A stretch of 64,000 nucleotides of DNA from Enterobacter chengduensis (GTDB lineage Bacteria > Pseudomonadota > Gammaproteobacteria > Enterobacterales > Enterobacteriaceae): NCBI RefSeq assembly GCF_001984825.2, contig NZ_CP043318.1, forward strand, positions 2,728,001 through 2,792,000, written 5' to 3'. Shown piece by piece: positions 55,226-64,000 of this stretch. The position numbers were made by a program, and so were the translations under genes. Every line of letters begins with the position of its first letter. The first letter of the stretch is position 1. Below the pieces are notes generated by a model. That model was not told where the DNA came from. It searched no databases and was given only the letters and a program-made list of their open reading frames with translations.

Positions 55226-56270
55226 GTTTAAATATCGAGTGGTTTTGCGTCGTTAAGGTATAGGTAACATCGCCACCATGAGCAAGCATGATGGCTTTTA
55301 CCGCCGACAGGCCCAGGCCACAGCCTTCCGGATTCACATGTCTGGCACCATTGTCGCGCTGAAAGGGCTGAAACAAGCGATCGTGAAATTCTCTGGGGAT
55401 ACCCGGCCCCCCGTCCTGAATAAGGATATAATTGCCTCTGTCAGACACGCCATTTTTCACAATGAGTTTGCGTGAGGTCGAATAGTGTAACGCATTGTCA
55501 AATAACACAGTTAAGCACTGATTGATGCGTAACGGATCGAACACGCATTGCTGCTCCCTGAGTTCTGCATTGAGGGTAAATGCCTTACGGTTAAACTCGG
55601 GCATGAATGTATCGAGCGCATCCTGTATTGTCCCTTTTAGATCGCTTCTGAGGGGGTATAACGCGTATCCCGCCCCACCATCCGAACTGATAACCCGCAG
55701 ATCTTCAATCAGACGGGTTAACCCTTCCGTCTGTTTAAGAAGATTGTTAAACAGAACCGGGTCAGGAGTAAAAACACCGTCAACCAACCCCTGAAGCCGT
55801 CCGCGTAAGATCGTGACCGGGGTTCTTAATTCATGCGCAATAGCGGCATTCCAGGATTTCCTGTGCATATCCAGCGTCTGTAATTTTTCCGCCATTTCAT
55901 TGAAATCCGTTACAAGGTGATTGATCTCACCCAGCCGGGAACTGGCGCAGAATGCCCGGGCGTCCAGATCGCCCTGAGAAATCCTTTTCAGGCTGGACGC
56001 GACCGCGTTTAGCGGAGTGAGTATCCGCGATGAAAGTTTGACCGTGAAAAAGAGTGCAATAATCATACTGATCGTCGTCGCGGTGCCAATCCATACCCAG
56101 TCCCACATCGTCATCTGCTCGTCATCGCTCGCAACAGTGCCGCCCGGAAGGTGATCCAGAATGAAGGAGTAAAATAACCAGGAACCCAGCACGGCGATGG
56201 CGATTATCGTAAACGTCAGCAACAGCATGTACGTTAAGATCTGACGACTCAGGACAGACTCTTTGTTCAT
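55206..56270 (-). CDS. crrB: CrrB-like sensor histidine kinase
   Basis: 354 aa. Two transmembrane helices (about 12-36 and 58-78), HAMP near 79-131, HisKA with phosphoacceptor His146 in IAHELRTP, and HATPase_c with N and G boxes (NALHYS, GGPGIP, GCGLGLSA). CrrB of Klebsiella is 353 aa, and residues known there as sites of colistin-resistance mutations (Gln10, Leu94, Trp140, Asn141, Pro151, Gly183, Ser195) are found here at the same numbers with the wild-type residue. It is also close to AdeS of Acinetobacter. It overlaps crrA by 4 bases. Confidence 0.82.
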   Translation of the reverse strand: MNKESVLSRQILTYMLLLTFTIIAIAVLGSWLFYSFILDHLPGGTVASDDEQMTMWDWVWIGTATTISMIIALFFTVKLSSRILTPLNAVASSLKRISQGDLDARAFCASSRLGEINHLVTDFNEMAEKLQTLDMHRKSWNAAIAHELRTPVTILRGRLQGLVDGVFTPDPVLFNNLLKQTEGLTRLIEDLRVISSDGGAGYALYPLRSDLKGTIQDALDTFMPEFNRKAFTLNAELREQQCVFDPLRINQCLTVLFDNALHYSTSRKLIVKNGVSDRGNYILIQDGGPGIPREFHDRLFQPFQRDNGARHVNPEGCGLGLSAVKAIMLAHGGDVTYTLTTQNHSIFKLTWPDS

Positions 56271-56971
56271 TTCTTTTCCCCAAGCCGGTAACCCATGCCT
56301 CTGATGCTTTCGGGTACACCGTAAAGCCCGGCAAGCTCCAGTTTTTTACGCAACTTACTCATGTGGCTGTCGACCGTTCTGTCGAGCGTATCACCTTCCG
56401 GCAGACACGCGTTGAGTAACTCTTCCCGGGAACAAACCTTTCGCGGATATCTCACCAGGTAAGTCAGTAATTTAAATTCGGTCGTCGTTAATACCGGGGA
56501 GATCACCTCCGTGCCCACGGTGACCTCCACGTAGAAGTCATCCGGATAGACCGTGATGAATGGCGTTCTGAGCGGCAGGGAACCCGCCTGCTGCAGCACA
56601 GGTTTGGTTCTGCGCAGCACCGCCTCAACCCGTGCGACAACTTCAGACGGATTAAAGGGTTTGATCACGTAATCATCCGCGCCCAGCCTCAGCCCCATGA
56701 GCTTATCGACATCCTGATCGAGAGCGGAAACCATAATGACGGGGACAGAACTTTCCTGACGAAGCGTGGTAAGTACGCTCCAGCCGTCACATACGGGCAG
56801 GTGAATGTCCAGCAATATGAGATCCGGTTTATGGAGGCGATTGAGGGCGATGGCCTGCTCGCCCTGCCTGGCTCTGAGCGTTTTCATTTCCGAACGCTCC
56901 AGGTAGCTCATCAGGATTTCGGCGATTTCGTCTTCATCTTCAACAACAAGGATCAGCGTATTTTTGTGCAT
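56267..56971 (-). CDS. crrA: CrrA-like response regulator (OmpR family)
   Basis: 234 aa. Receiver domain with phosphoacceptor Asp55 in LLDIHLP, Thr/Ser in MVSALD and the conserved KPF Lys; C-terminal winged helix with LTTTEFKLL and RTVDSHMSKLRKKL. Strongly like AdeR. In Klebsiella CrrA activates crrC, the pump gene kexD and the adjacent glycosyltransferase-type gene. It is divergent from crrC with a 268-base promoter region between them. Confidence 0.82.
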   Translation of the reverse strand: MHKNTLILVVEDEDEIAEILMSYLERSEMKTLRARQGEQAIALNRLHKPDLILLDIHLPVCDGWSVLTTLRQESSVPVIMVSALDQDVDKLMGLRLGADDYVIKPFNPSEVVARVEAVLRRTKPVLQQAGSLPLRTPFITVYPDDFYVEVTVGTEVISPVLTTTEFKLLTYLVRYPRKVCSREELLNACLPEGDTLDRTVDSHMSKLRKKLELAGLYGVPESIRGMGYRLGEKK

Positions 56972-57029
56972 TTTATCTCCGTGGGTAGAATCCCTTGAGC
57001 ACGCTATCAGATATCTTTAGCACAATAAG

Positions 57030-57110
57030 ACACAGCCTCTGGGAAAAAGTGCCGTGGACACGAAAATTTCCCCGTTGAATTTATTATCCGGTTATTTCTC
57101 CACACAGCCT
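57030..57110. promoter_or_regulatory. Direct repeats in the crrA-crrC promoter region
   Basis: ACACAGCCT occurs at 57030-57038 and again at 57102-57110, 72 bases apart (start to start), in the divergent intergenic region 56972-57239. OmpR-type regulators often bind direct repeats. No other structure is obvious in this stretch. Confidence 0.3.
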
Positions 57111-57239
57111 ACACATTCAGTCAATAAAGACTCGACAATGTCCGTTCAAAATTGCTAGTCAGGCATAACCCCATTTCACCGAGAGTGGCTAATAAACACC
57201 GTCCCTTAAGACTTTCTGAATTTGGCTGAGATAACGATC

Positions 57240-57626
57240 ATGGAACTTTCTAAATACTTCTCTCCTAAAAAAATCGGCATATATTCTCTGTTTCTTCTGC
57301 TGTCGTGGGGATTACTTTATATCTGGCTGGTGCTGATACACGCAATGGATGAGAAAGTCGCGTCGACGCTACCCTCATCCCCCATCGTCTATGGCTGCAT
57401 CGGATTGTCGATTGTCTCTCTGATAATTCAAAATAAAGCCGGCGCACTGACTGAGTTACTCGTCATTGCCTTCTGGCTGATGGTGATTTTTGTCTATCTT
57501 ATTATTACGTTCACCGTGCTGTTAAACGCGGTACCCGATATCGAGGATCTGGTCTTTTACTACGAGTGTTATTTAATCATTTTTTTTGGCGGAGCACCGC
57601 TTTACCTGATGATGAGGATGTTTTGA
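57240..57626 (+). CDS. crrC: CrrC-like small inner-membrane protein
   Basis: 128 aa from the ATG at 57240 (the track of an earlier TTG has no ribosome site). Four hydrophobic segments (about 13-32, 45-60, 68-92 and 105-125) and no soluble domain. It is not a periplasmic adaptor protein. Position between crrAB and the RND gene, strand, and size match Klebsiella crrC, which connects CrrAB to PmrAB and so raises lipid A modification. Identification rests mainly on position, because the sequence itself has few landmarks. Confidence 0.65.
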   Translation: MELSKYFSPKKIGIYSLFLLLSWGLLYIWLVLIHAMDEKVASTLPSSPIVYGCIGLSIVSLIIQNKAGALTELLVIAFWLMVIFVYLIITFTVLLNAVPDIEDLVFYYECYLIIFFGGAPLYLMMRMF

Positions 57627-57733
57627 ACCGTTGCTCCACACGTCCTCCATATACCGCCCATTTCCGCTAAACAGGCGCGCGGTAGACTCTCCACCTCACT
57701 ATTTTGTACAAATCACTCGCAAGAGTCTGACAT

Positions 57734-60700
57734 ATGCCTCATTTTTTTATTGAACGTCCCGTTTTCGCCTGGGTAGTGGCGCTTTTTATCGTTCTGGCGG
57801 GAGTTTTGTCTATTCCTCGTTTGCCGGTTGCGCAGTATCCGGCGGTTGCGCCGCCTGGCATCATTATTTCCGTCAGTTATCCAGGGGCCAGCCCGGATAT
57901 TATGAATACGTCCGTGGTGTCGTTAATAGAACGCGAAATATCTGGGGTCGATAATTTGCTCTATTTTGAATCATCCAGTGACACCACCGGTTCGGCATCG
58001 ATTACGGTCACGTTTAAGCCAGGCACGGACATCAAGCTGGCGCAGATGGATCTGCAGAATCAGATAAAGATCGTCGAGCCTCGCCTGCCTCAGGCGGTAA
58101 GACAAAACGGCATTAACGTCGAGGCCGCTAATTCTGGCTTTTTAATGATGGTGGGGCTGAAGTCCACGACAGGTCAATTTGAGGAAGCCGATTTAAGCGA
58201 CTATTTTGCCAGAAACGTCAGTGACGAGCTTCGCCGCGTGCCCGGCGTAGGGAAAGTTCAGCTTTTTGGCGGCGAAAAAGCGCTGCGCATCTGGTTGGAT
58301 CCCATGAAGCTCCACGGCTATGGTCTTTCGGTGAGTGACGTTCTTTCCGCTGTTAGCCAGCAAAATGCCCTTGTTTCGCCCGGCAAAACGGGAGATGAGC
58401 CAGCATCTGCAGGACAAGGAGTCACCTATCCCATCACCGTCATGGGACAGCTCTCCTCGGTAGAGGCGTTCAGCAATATCACCCTGAAATCTGACGCATC
58501 CGGCGCCCGCCTGAAATTGTCCGACATTGCCCGGATAGAATCTGGTCTGCAAAGCTACGCTTTTGGTATCCGCGAGAATGGCGTCCCCGCAACGGCGGCG
58601 GCAATCCAGCTGTCGCCTGGCGCCAATGCCATGAGCACGGCGTCAGGCGTACGCGCGCGCATCGACGAGCTGTCCCAGGTGTTGCCCGAAGGAATGACGT
58701 TCACGGTTCCGTTCGATACCGCTCCCTTTGTGAAACTTTCTATCATGAAAGTTATCCAGACATTTGTTGAAGCGATGGTTCTGGTCTTCCTGGTGATGCT
58801 GCTGTTTCTGCATAAGATGCGCTGTACGCTTATCCCGGCGATTGTTGCCCCCGTCGCACTGCTTGGCACCTTCACGGTGATGCTATTGAGCGGATACTCC
58901 ATCAATATTCTGACGATGTTCGGCATGGTGCTCGCGATAGGGATTATCGTTGATGATGCCATTGTGGTCGTCGAAAACGTTGAGCGACTGATGGAGGAAA
59001 AAGGCCTGTCCCCCCGCGACGCGACGCGGCAAGCCATGCAGGAAATCACTCCAGCGATTATAGGGATCACGCTGGTGCTAACCGCCGTCTTTATCCCCAT
59101 GGGGTTTGCGGAAGGATCCGTTGGGATTATCTACCGACAGTTTTGTATTTCAATGGCGGTCTCCATCCTGCTGTCCGCGTTTCTTGCCCTGACGCTGACG
59201 CCTGCCCTGTGCGCAACGTTACTCAAGCCGCACAACGCAGGAAAGCGCGGAGGCGGAAGTTTCGCGGTCGGGTTTAACGTGCGCTTCCGCTCGCTCACCG
59301 CCCGTTACGAAGCCGGGCTGGGTGCCGTTCTGCAGCGCACCGGGCGCATCCTGCTTCTGTACGTTGCGCTTTGCGCGGCGCTGTTTTTAGGATTGTCTTC
59401 GTTACCCTCATCTTTTCTGCCGGATGAAGACCAGGGCTACTTTATGTCCTCAATCCAGCTGCCTTCTGACGCCACGATGCAGCGCACCCTCAATGTGGTT
59501 AAGAAATTTGAAGCAGAAGTTGCGGCTCGCCCGGACATTAAAAGCAACATTATGATTCTCGGGTTTAGCTTTACAGGTTCAGGACCGAATTCGGCTATGG
59601 CGTTCACTACGCTGAAGGACTGGAAAAATCGTCAGGGCTCGACCGCCCAGAATGAAGCCGACCATATACAGACTAGCATGGCGAACGTCTCTGATGCGGT
59701 CACGATGAGCCTGCTCCCGCCGGCCATTTCGGATATGGGCACCTCCTCGGGCTTCACATGGTACGTACAGGACAGAGCGGGACTGGGCTACGAAGCGCTA
59801 AAGCGCGCTGCCGACGCGCTGGTTATGCAGGCCAATCAGCGCCCAGAACTGAGTGACGTCTACATAGACGGGTTGCCGGAAGGAACCAGCCTTGCGCTCC
59901 AGGTGGACAGAGAAAAGGCGGAAGCATTGGGCGTCTCATTTGATGAAATCAACCAGACGCTTTCCGTTACCCTGGGCTCAAATTACGTCAATGACTATAC
60001 GAATAACGGCCGCGTTCAACAGGTGATTATTCAGGCCGATGCCCCCTACCGAATGCAGCCTGCGCAGGTACTGAATTTATCAGTGAAAAATCGGATGGGT
60101 CAGATGGTACCGGTATCGACGTTTGCCACGCTTTCGTGGAACGTTGCGCCGCAGCAGTTAACCCGTTATCAGGGATATTCCGCTCTTCGCATTACCGGAA
60201 ATGCGGCGTCGGGAAGCTCCAGCGGCACCGCAATGAAGGTCATGGAGGCGTTGTCCAGCAGCCTGCCTCAGGGCATTGCTGGCGAATGGGCCGGGAGTTC
60301 GCTGCAGGAGAGAAAATCTGAATCTCAGCTTCCGGGCCTTATCGTCCTGTCGATACTGGTCGTGTTCATGGTGCTCGCCGCCCTGTATGAGAGCTGGTCG
60401 ATTCCTTTTGCGGTCATGCTGGTCGTTCCGCTGGGTCTTATCGGTGCGGTGGTGGCCGTATGGGTTGCCGGCATGGCCAATGACGTTTTCTTCAAGGTCG
60501 GCCTGATTACGCTTATCGGCCTGTCGGCCAAGAACGCCATTTTGATTGTTGAGTTTGCCCGGCAGCTTCATCACCAGGGTCAACCCCTGCTGGAGGCGAC
60601 CATTCATGCCGCCAGCCAGCGCCTGCGCCCTATTCTGATGACATCGCTAGCCTTTACCCTGGGGGTTGTTCCGTTGATGCTGGCCAGCGGCGCGAGCGAC

Positions 60701-60829
60701 AGTACGCAGCATGCCATCGGTACTGGCGTATTTGGCGGCATGATTAGCGGCACCCTTCTGGCGATCTTCTTCGTGCCGGTTTTCTTTATCGTCATTGCGC
60801 GCTTAACCGACAAGATTAGGAAAGCCTGA
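57734..60829 (+). CDS. kexD: KexD-like RND efflux transporter (AdeB/AcrB class)
   Basis: 1031 aa, HAE-1 family. Twelve transmembrane helices with two large periplasmic loops. Proton-relay residues are present: the Asp pair in GIIVDDAIVV near 407-408 and the Lys in GLSAKNAILIVEF near 932. The sequence is closer to Acinetobacter AdeB than to AcrB (for example SSGFLM-like and APFVKLSIMKVI segments). No membrane-fusion (adaptor) or outer-membrane channel gene is adjacent, as for Klebsiella KexD, which appears to borrow AcrA/TolC. It is 107 bases after crrC. Confidence 0.85.
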   Translation: MPHFFIERPVFAWVVALFIVLAGVLSIPRLPVAQYPAVAPPGIIISVSYPGASPDIMNTSVVSLIEREISGVDNLLYFESSSDTTGSASITVTFKPGTDIKLAQMDLQNQIKIVEPRLPQAVRQNGINVEAANSGFLMMVGLKSTTGQFEEADLSDYFARNVSDELRRVPGVGKVQLFGGEKALRIWLDPMKLHGYGLSVSDVLSAVSQQNALVSPGKTGDEPASAGQGVTYPITVMGQLSSVEAFSNITLKSDASGARLKLSDIARIESGLQSYAFGIRENGVPATAAAIQLSPGANAMSTASGVRARIDELSQVLPEGMTFTVPFDTAPFVKLSIMKVIQTFVEAMVLVFLVMLLFLHKMRCTLIPAIVAPVALLGTFTVMLLSGYSINILTMFGMVLAIGIIVDDAIVVVENVERLMEEKGLSPRDATRQAMQEITPAIIGITLVLTAVFIPMGFAEGSVGIIYRQFCISMAVSILLSAFLALTLTPALCATLLKPHNAGKRGGGSFAVGFNVRFRSLTARYEAGLGAVLQRTGRILLLYVALCAALFLGLSSLPSSFLPDEDQGYFMSSIQLPSDATMQRTLNVVKKFEAEVAARPDIKSNIMILGFSFTGSGPNSAMAFTTLKDWKNRQGSTAQNEADHIQTSMANVSDAVTMSLLPPAISDMGTSSGFTWYVQDRAGLGYEALKRAADALVMQANQRPELSDVYIDGLPEGTSLALQVDREKAEALGVSFDEINQTLSVTLGSNYVNDYTNNGRVQQVIIQADAPYRMQPAQVLNLSVKNRMGQMVPVSTFATLSWNVAPQQLTRYQGYSALRITGNAASGSSSGTAMKVMEALSSSLPQGIAGEWAGSSLQERKSESQLPGLIVLSILVVFMVLAALYESWSIPFAVMLVVPLGLIGAVVAVWVAGMANDVFFKVGLITLIGLSAKNAILIVEFARQLHHQGQPLLEATIHAASQRLRPILMTSLAFTLGVVPLMLASGASDSTQHAIGTGVFGGMISGTLLAIFFVPVFFIVIARLTDKIRKA

Positions 60830-61099
60830 ATATTCCTGCGGGATCGCGCTTCCTCTCTGGTTGGATGAGGCGAAGCTGATACCGGGTGATATACTGGACG
60901 AATGCTGAAATTTTGAGCCCCCGCGGGTCCGCGGCGCATTCTTCAGGGCAGGCGTCTTCAGAGAAGAGCGAGAAATATCGTGACACAAGGGGCTGTGAGT
61001 GGGCTATAATTTCGAGCTAATTTCGAATGATTTTGAAATACTGCCTGTAACGCTATGAATTACAAGGCAAAATAAGCAATGAATATAAGGATTAAAGCT
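60830..61099. other. Intergenic region before fabI
   Basis: About 270 bases without a supported gene. The segment near 61015-61035 (TTCGAGCTAATTTCGAATGATTTTGAAAT) contains repeated TTCGA/TTTGAA elements close to the expected fabI promoter. E. coli has ycjD in the neighbourhood of fabI; no ycjD is seen here. Confidence 0.4.
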
Positions 61100-61888
61100 A
61101 TGGGTTTTCTTTCCGGTAAGCGCATTCTGGTGACTGGCGTTGCCAGCAAACTGTCCATCGCATACGGCATCGCGCAGGCAATGCATCGCGAAGGCGCTGA
61201 GCTGGCGTTCACCTACCAGAACGACAAGCTGAAAGGCCGTGTTGAAGAGTTTGCCGCGCAGCTGGGTTCCAGCATTGTTCTGGAATGCGACGTTGCACAA
61301 GACGAAAGCATCGACGGCATGTTTGCTGAACTGGCAAAAGCATGGCCAAAATTCGACGGTTTCGTTCACTCCATTGGCTTCGCTCCTGGCGACCAGCTGG
61401 ACGGCGACTACGTGAACGCGGTTACCCGTGATGGCTTCAAAATCGCTCACGACATCAGCTCCTACAGCTTCGTTGCGATGGCGAAATCCTGCCGCGCAAT
61501 GCTGAACCCGGGCGCTGCCCTGCTGACCCTGTCCTACCTGGGCGCAGAACGTGCTATCCCTAACTACAACGTGATGGGTCTGGCTAAAGCCTCCCTGGAA
61601 GCAAACGTACGCTACATGGCGAATGCAATGGGTCCTGAAGGCGTGCGCGTTAACGCCATCTCTGCAGGCCCTATCCGCACCCTGGCGGCTTCCGGTATTA
61701 AAGATTTCCGTAAAATGCTGGCACACTGCGAAGCGGTTACCCCGATTCGTCGTACTGTTACCATTGAAGATGTGGGTAACTCTGCAGCTTTCCTGTGCTC
61801 TGACCTTTCCGCAGGTATCTCCGGCGAAGTGGTACACGTTGACGGCGGCTTCAACATCGCTGCAATGAACGAGCTGGAAATTAAATAA
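61100..61888 (+). CDS. fabI: FabI, NADH-dependent enoyl-ACP reductase
   Basis: 262 aa, the E. coli length, using the ATG at 61100. Short-chain dehydrogenase fold with catalytic Tyr146, Tyr156 and Lys163. Gly93, whose replacement gives triclosan resistance, is wild type. It catalyses the last step of each fatty-acid elongation cycle in the cytosol. Codon use indicates high expression. Confidence 0.97.
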   Translation: MGFLSGKRILVTGVASKLSIAYGIAQAMHREGAELAFTYQNDKLKGRVEEFAAQLGSSIVLECDVAQDESIDGMFAELAKAWPKFDGFVHSIGFAPGDQLDGDYVNAVTRDGFKIAHDISSYSFVAMAKSCRAMLNPGAALLTLSYLGAERAIPNYNVMGLAKASLEANVRYMANAMGPEGVRVNAISAGPIRTLAASGIKDFRKMLAHCEAVTPIRRTVTIEDVGNSAAFLCSDLSAGISGEVVHVDGGFNIAAMNELEIK

Positions 61889-61893
61889 GCTGT

Positions 61894-61925
61894 GACTCTC
61901 TTCCCTCCCGGGAAGAGAGTATTTT
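61894..61925 (+). terminator. Intrinsic terminator of fabI
   Basis: ACTCTCTTCC and GGAAGAGAGT form a 10-bp perfect stem (6-base loop), followed by ATTTTCC, 5 bases after the stop. Confidence 0.88.
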
Positions 61926-62042
61926 CCTCCGCGTCACCCCTTCGTTATTCCGTTCTGCTATTTGTTATCACCTAACAATATTTTTCCCTTTATCTGCCTT
62001 ACGCCAGGATATTGATCGCCATTTTGAGATCAAGGAACGCAC

Positions 62043-63029
62043 ATGGAACAACGCCGTTTTTCCGGCAAAGGCCACTGGTATCACGAGACCCAGTCAAACC
62101 ACGCGCAGACGGATGTTCTGCCTCTGGTGCCCGAAGCCGCTAACGTCGACGATCGTTTTTTGCTCGATTTAGCCTTGCCTGAGGAGATTGTCGCTGCCTG
62201 TTCTGGCTGGCTTACCCCTGCCAGAGCCTTATGCCACAAGCTGTTTCCGCTCTCGATTCCCGTGAACCGCCTGCACACGCTCAGCGCCTACGATCGGCTC
62301 AGTACCGCGCTAACGGTTGCACAGGCCTGCGGCGTTCAGCGGCTCTGTAACCATTACGCCGCCCTCCTCGCACCGCTTCCCGGCCCGGACTCCTCGCGTG
62401 AAAGCAACCGGCGTCTGGCGCAAATCACCCAGTATGCCCGCCAGCTCGCCAGCTCGCCTGACGTCATTGATGATAAAGCGCAGAACCAGCTTGATGAGGT
62501 TGGCCTGTCCACGTACGACATCGTGGTGATTAACCAGATTATCGGCTTTATCGGTTTTCAGGCGCGCGTCGTTGCGATTTTTCAGGCGCTGCTGGGACAC
62601 CCTGTTCGCTGGTTGCCAGGCCATCATATTCCGCCGCACACCCTGCCCGCGCGTTACGCCGCGTGGGTACCGCTTTTGCCTGTCGTCGAGTTGCGCTATG
62701 CAAGTGCGCATCAGCTTGAGTCGCTGTCCCGCTGGCAGACAGAACCCGCGCTGGAGGCGCTGACGCCGGTCCTTTGCCATGAGCCGTCCCTGCTCGACCT
62801 GACCGGGGAAATCCTGATAAACAGCCGCACGGAGATCCCGCTCACGTCCCCTGCGCTTTCGGCGGCGGTCGAACTGCTGACGCGCTCCCCGGACCGTTTC
62901 AGCGCCGCCCAGTTCACCCCTCTAACCGATCAAGGGCTCTCTGCCGAACACGCGATTGCCCTGCTCATCCAAAGTGCGTATGACGGCTGGCTCCATCGTC
63001 TGAAAGTCGCGTTTGGTAAAGAGGAATAA
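62043..63029 (+). CDS. yciW: YciW, carboxymuconolactone-decarboxylase/AhpD-like protein
   Basis: 328 aa, shorter than the older 401-aa E. coli annotation, whose extended start is doubtful. Two CMD/AhpD-like helical domains; the first has CGVQRLCNHYAALL near 95-108, where AhpD proteins have CxxC-H. In E. coli yciW is under CysB control and linked to cysteine metabolism; enzymatic activity is not established. The order fabI-yciW-rnb is conserved. AAGGAACGCAC precedes the ATG. Confidence 0.85.
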   Translation: MEQRRFSGKGHWYHETQSNHAQTDVLPLVPEAANVDDRFLLDLALPEEIVAACSGWLTPARALCHKLFPLSIPVNRLHTLSAYDRLSTALTVAQACGVQRLCNHYAALLAPLPGPDSSRESNRRLAQITQYARQLASSPDVIDDKAQNQLDEVGLSTYDIVVINQIIGFIGFQARVVAIFQALLGHPVRWLPGHHIPPHTLPARYAAWVPLLPVVELRYASAHQLESLSRWQTEPALEALTPVLCHEPSLLDLTGEILINSRTEIPLTSPALSAAVELLTRSPDRFSAAQFTPLTDQGLSAEHAIALLIQSAYDGWLHRLKVAFGKEE

Positions 63030-63117
63030 CCATACTCATTACCCAAACATCGCTTGCTGAGACAGTGAGAATCGCGTAAAACTGTCAGCCGCTCAATGGC
63101 TACGAAAATAGAACATT

Positions 63118-64000
63118 ATGTTTCAGGACAACCCGCTGCTAGCGCAGCTTAAACAGCAACTGCATTCCCAGACGCCGCGTGCAGAAGGGGTCGTAAAAGC
63201 CACGGAAAAGGGCTTTGGCTTCCTTGAAGTTGACGCGCAGAAAAGCTACTTCATTCCGCCACCGCAGATGAAGAAAGTGATGCATGGCGATCGCGTCATG
63301 GCCGTCATTCATACCGAGAAGGACCGAGAGTCTGCCGAGCCGGAAGAACTGATCGAACCGTTCCTGACCCGTTTTGTGGGTAAGGTGCAGCGAAAAGACG
63401 ATCGTCTTTCTATCGTGCCGGATCATCCCCTGCTGAAAGATGCCATTCCCTGCCGCGCCGCCCGTGGCGTTGAGCATGATTTTAAAGAAGGTGACTGGGC
63501 CGTAGCAGAAATGCGCCGTCATCCTCTGAAAGGCGATCGCGGTTTTTATGCTGAGCTGACCCAGTTCATCACCTTTGGCGCTGACCATTTCGTGCCATGG
63601 TGGGTCACGCTGGCACGCCACAATCTTGAAAAAGAAGCGCCGAACGGCGTGGCAACCGAGATGCAGGACGAAGGTCTGACGCGTCGCGATCTCACCGGGC
63701 TGGAGTTTGTCACTATCGACAGCGCCAGCACCGAAGATATGGACGATGCGCTCTACGCTGAAGAGAGCGCCGACGGCAAGCTGCACCTGACCGTCGCGAT
63801 TGCCGATCCCACCGCCTGGATTGCCGAAGGCAGCAAGCTGGATGACGCGGCGAAAATCCGCGCCTTCACCAACTACCTGCCGGGCTTCAACATTCCGATG
63901 CTGCCGCGCGAACTGTCAGACGATCTCTGCTCGCTGCGTCCAAATGAAGTGCGCCCGGTCCTTGCCTGCCGCATGACCATTGCTGCGGATGGCGCGATTG
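63118..64000 (+). CDS. rnb: Rnb, exoribonuclease II (5' part)
   Basis: The frame is open from the ATG at 63118 to the window edge, 294 codons of an expected about 644. The start ([15 protein letters not shown]) and the two N-terminal cold-shock domains (about 1-180) match RNase II. The catalytic RNB domain begins with the metal-binding aspartates in [12 protein letters not shown] near 201-212. It degrades unstructured RNA 3' to 5'. The C-terminal half and S1 domain lie outside the window. Confidence 0.95.
   Translation, partial: MFQDNPLLAQLKQQLHSQTPRAEGVVKATEKGFGFLEVDAQKSYFIPPPQMKKVMHGDRVMAVIHTEKDRESAEPEELIEPFLTRFVGKVQRKDDRLSIVPDHPLLKDAIPCRAARGVEHDFKEGDWAVAEMRRHPLKGDRGFYAELTQFITFGADHFVPWWVTLARHNLEKEAPNGVATEMQDEGLTRRDLTGLEFVTIDSASTEDMDDALYAEESADGKLHLTVAIADPTAWIAEGSKLDDAAKIRAFTNYLPGFNIPMLPRELSDDLCSLRPNEVRPVLACRMTIAADGAI

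Noticed and set aside
1..64000. CRISPR arrays, tRNA or rRNA genes, insertion sequences, phage attachment sites
   Set aside because: No regularly spaced repeats, cloverleaf sequences or transposase or integrase frames were seen; the crr insertion has no visible terminal repeats.

Overview
The window is chromosomal DNA of an enterobacterium close to Enterobacter or Lelliottia. The gene order follows the E. coli K-12 segment from hslJ/nifJ to rnb, with lineage-specific insertions and losses. I saw no rRNA, tRNA, CRISPR array, transposase or phage gene.

Layout. (1) 0-6.2 kb: hslJ, ydbJ, nifJ, the small RNA micC on the minus strand, and an ompN-type porin gene broken by one in-frame TAA. (2) 6.2-11.2 kb: a variable block of small or orphan genes (a GFA protein, an O-methyltransferase, a VOC protein, a DUF1294 protein, a decayed EAL gene, a ynaM-like micro-protein, a cupin protein). 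(3) 11.3-15.2 kb: ttcA, dbpA, a proline-rich micro-protein, the anaerobic small RNA fnrS with its FNR box, and zntB. (4) 15.3-22.2 kb: a REP pair, a chemoreceptor without a periplasmic domain, a MHYT-GGDEF-EAL protein with a degenerate GGDEF domain, the diguanylate cyclase dgcM, a 46-aa membrane micro-protein, a PfpI-family protein and a membrane protein. The fnr/uspE/ogt block that lies here in E. coli is absent from the window. (5) 22.2-32 kb: mppA, mpaA, ycjG (murein peptide recycling), tpx, an aldose-epimerase-like gene broken by a TAA, tyrR, ycjF and ycjX. (6) 32-46 kb: the LacI-type regulator ycjW and the full ycjMNOPQRSTUV-ompG operon for import and breakdown of unusual glucosides, with a strong promoter and two identical copies of a probable operator. 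(7) 46-54.2 kb: pspABCD with divergent pspF, then sapABCDF. pspE is missing. (8) 54.2-60.9 kb: an insertion between sapF and fabI that matches the crrAB-crrC-kexD locus known from Klebsiella: a TupA-like ATP-grasp gene, a sensor kinase and response regulator pair, a small membrane protein and an AdeB-like RND transporter with no adaptor gene. (9) 61-64 kb: fabI, yciW and the 5' part of rnb.

How the genes work together. Three envelope-stress or defence modules lie side by side: Psp (inner-membrane damage), Sap (peptide uptake and peptide resistance) and Crr (lipid A and efflux control). The ycj operon is a self-contained pathway: OmpG lets sugar in, YcjNOP with YcjV import it, YcjQRS convert gulosides to glucosides through 3-keto intermediates, YcjM and YcjT phosphorolyse glucosides, and YcjU feeds glucose 6-phosphate into glycolysis. 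Two c-di-GMP enzymes, a probable phosphodiesterase and DgcM, are adjacent in the same orientation.

Three separate genes (porin, EAL protein, epimerase) are each cut by a TAA in otherwise open frames. All function calls rest on remembered family motifs and gene order; no database search was run.
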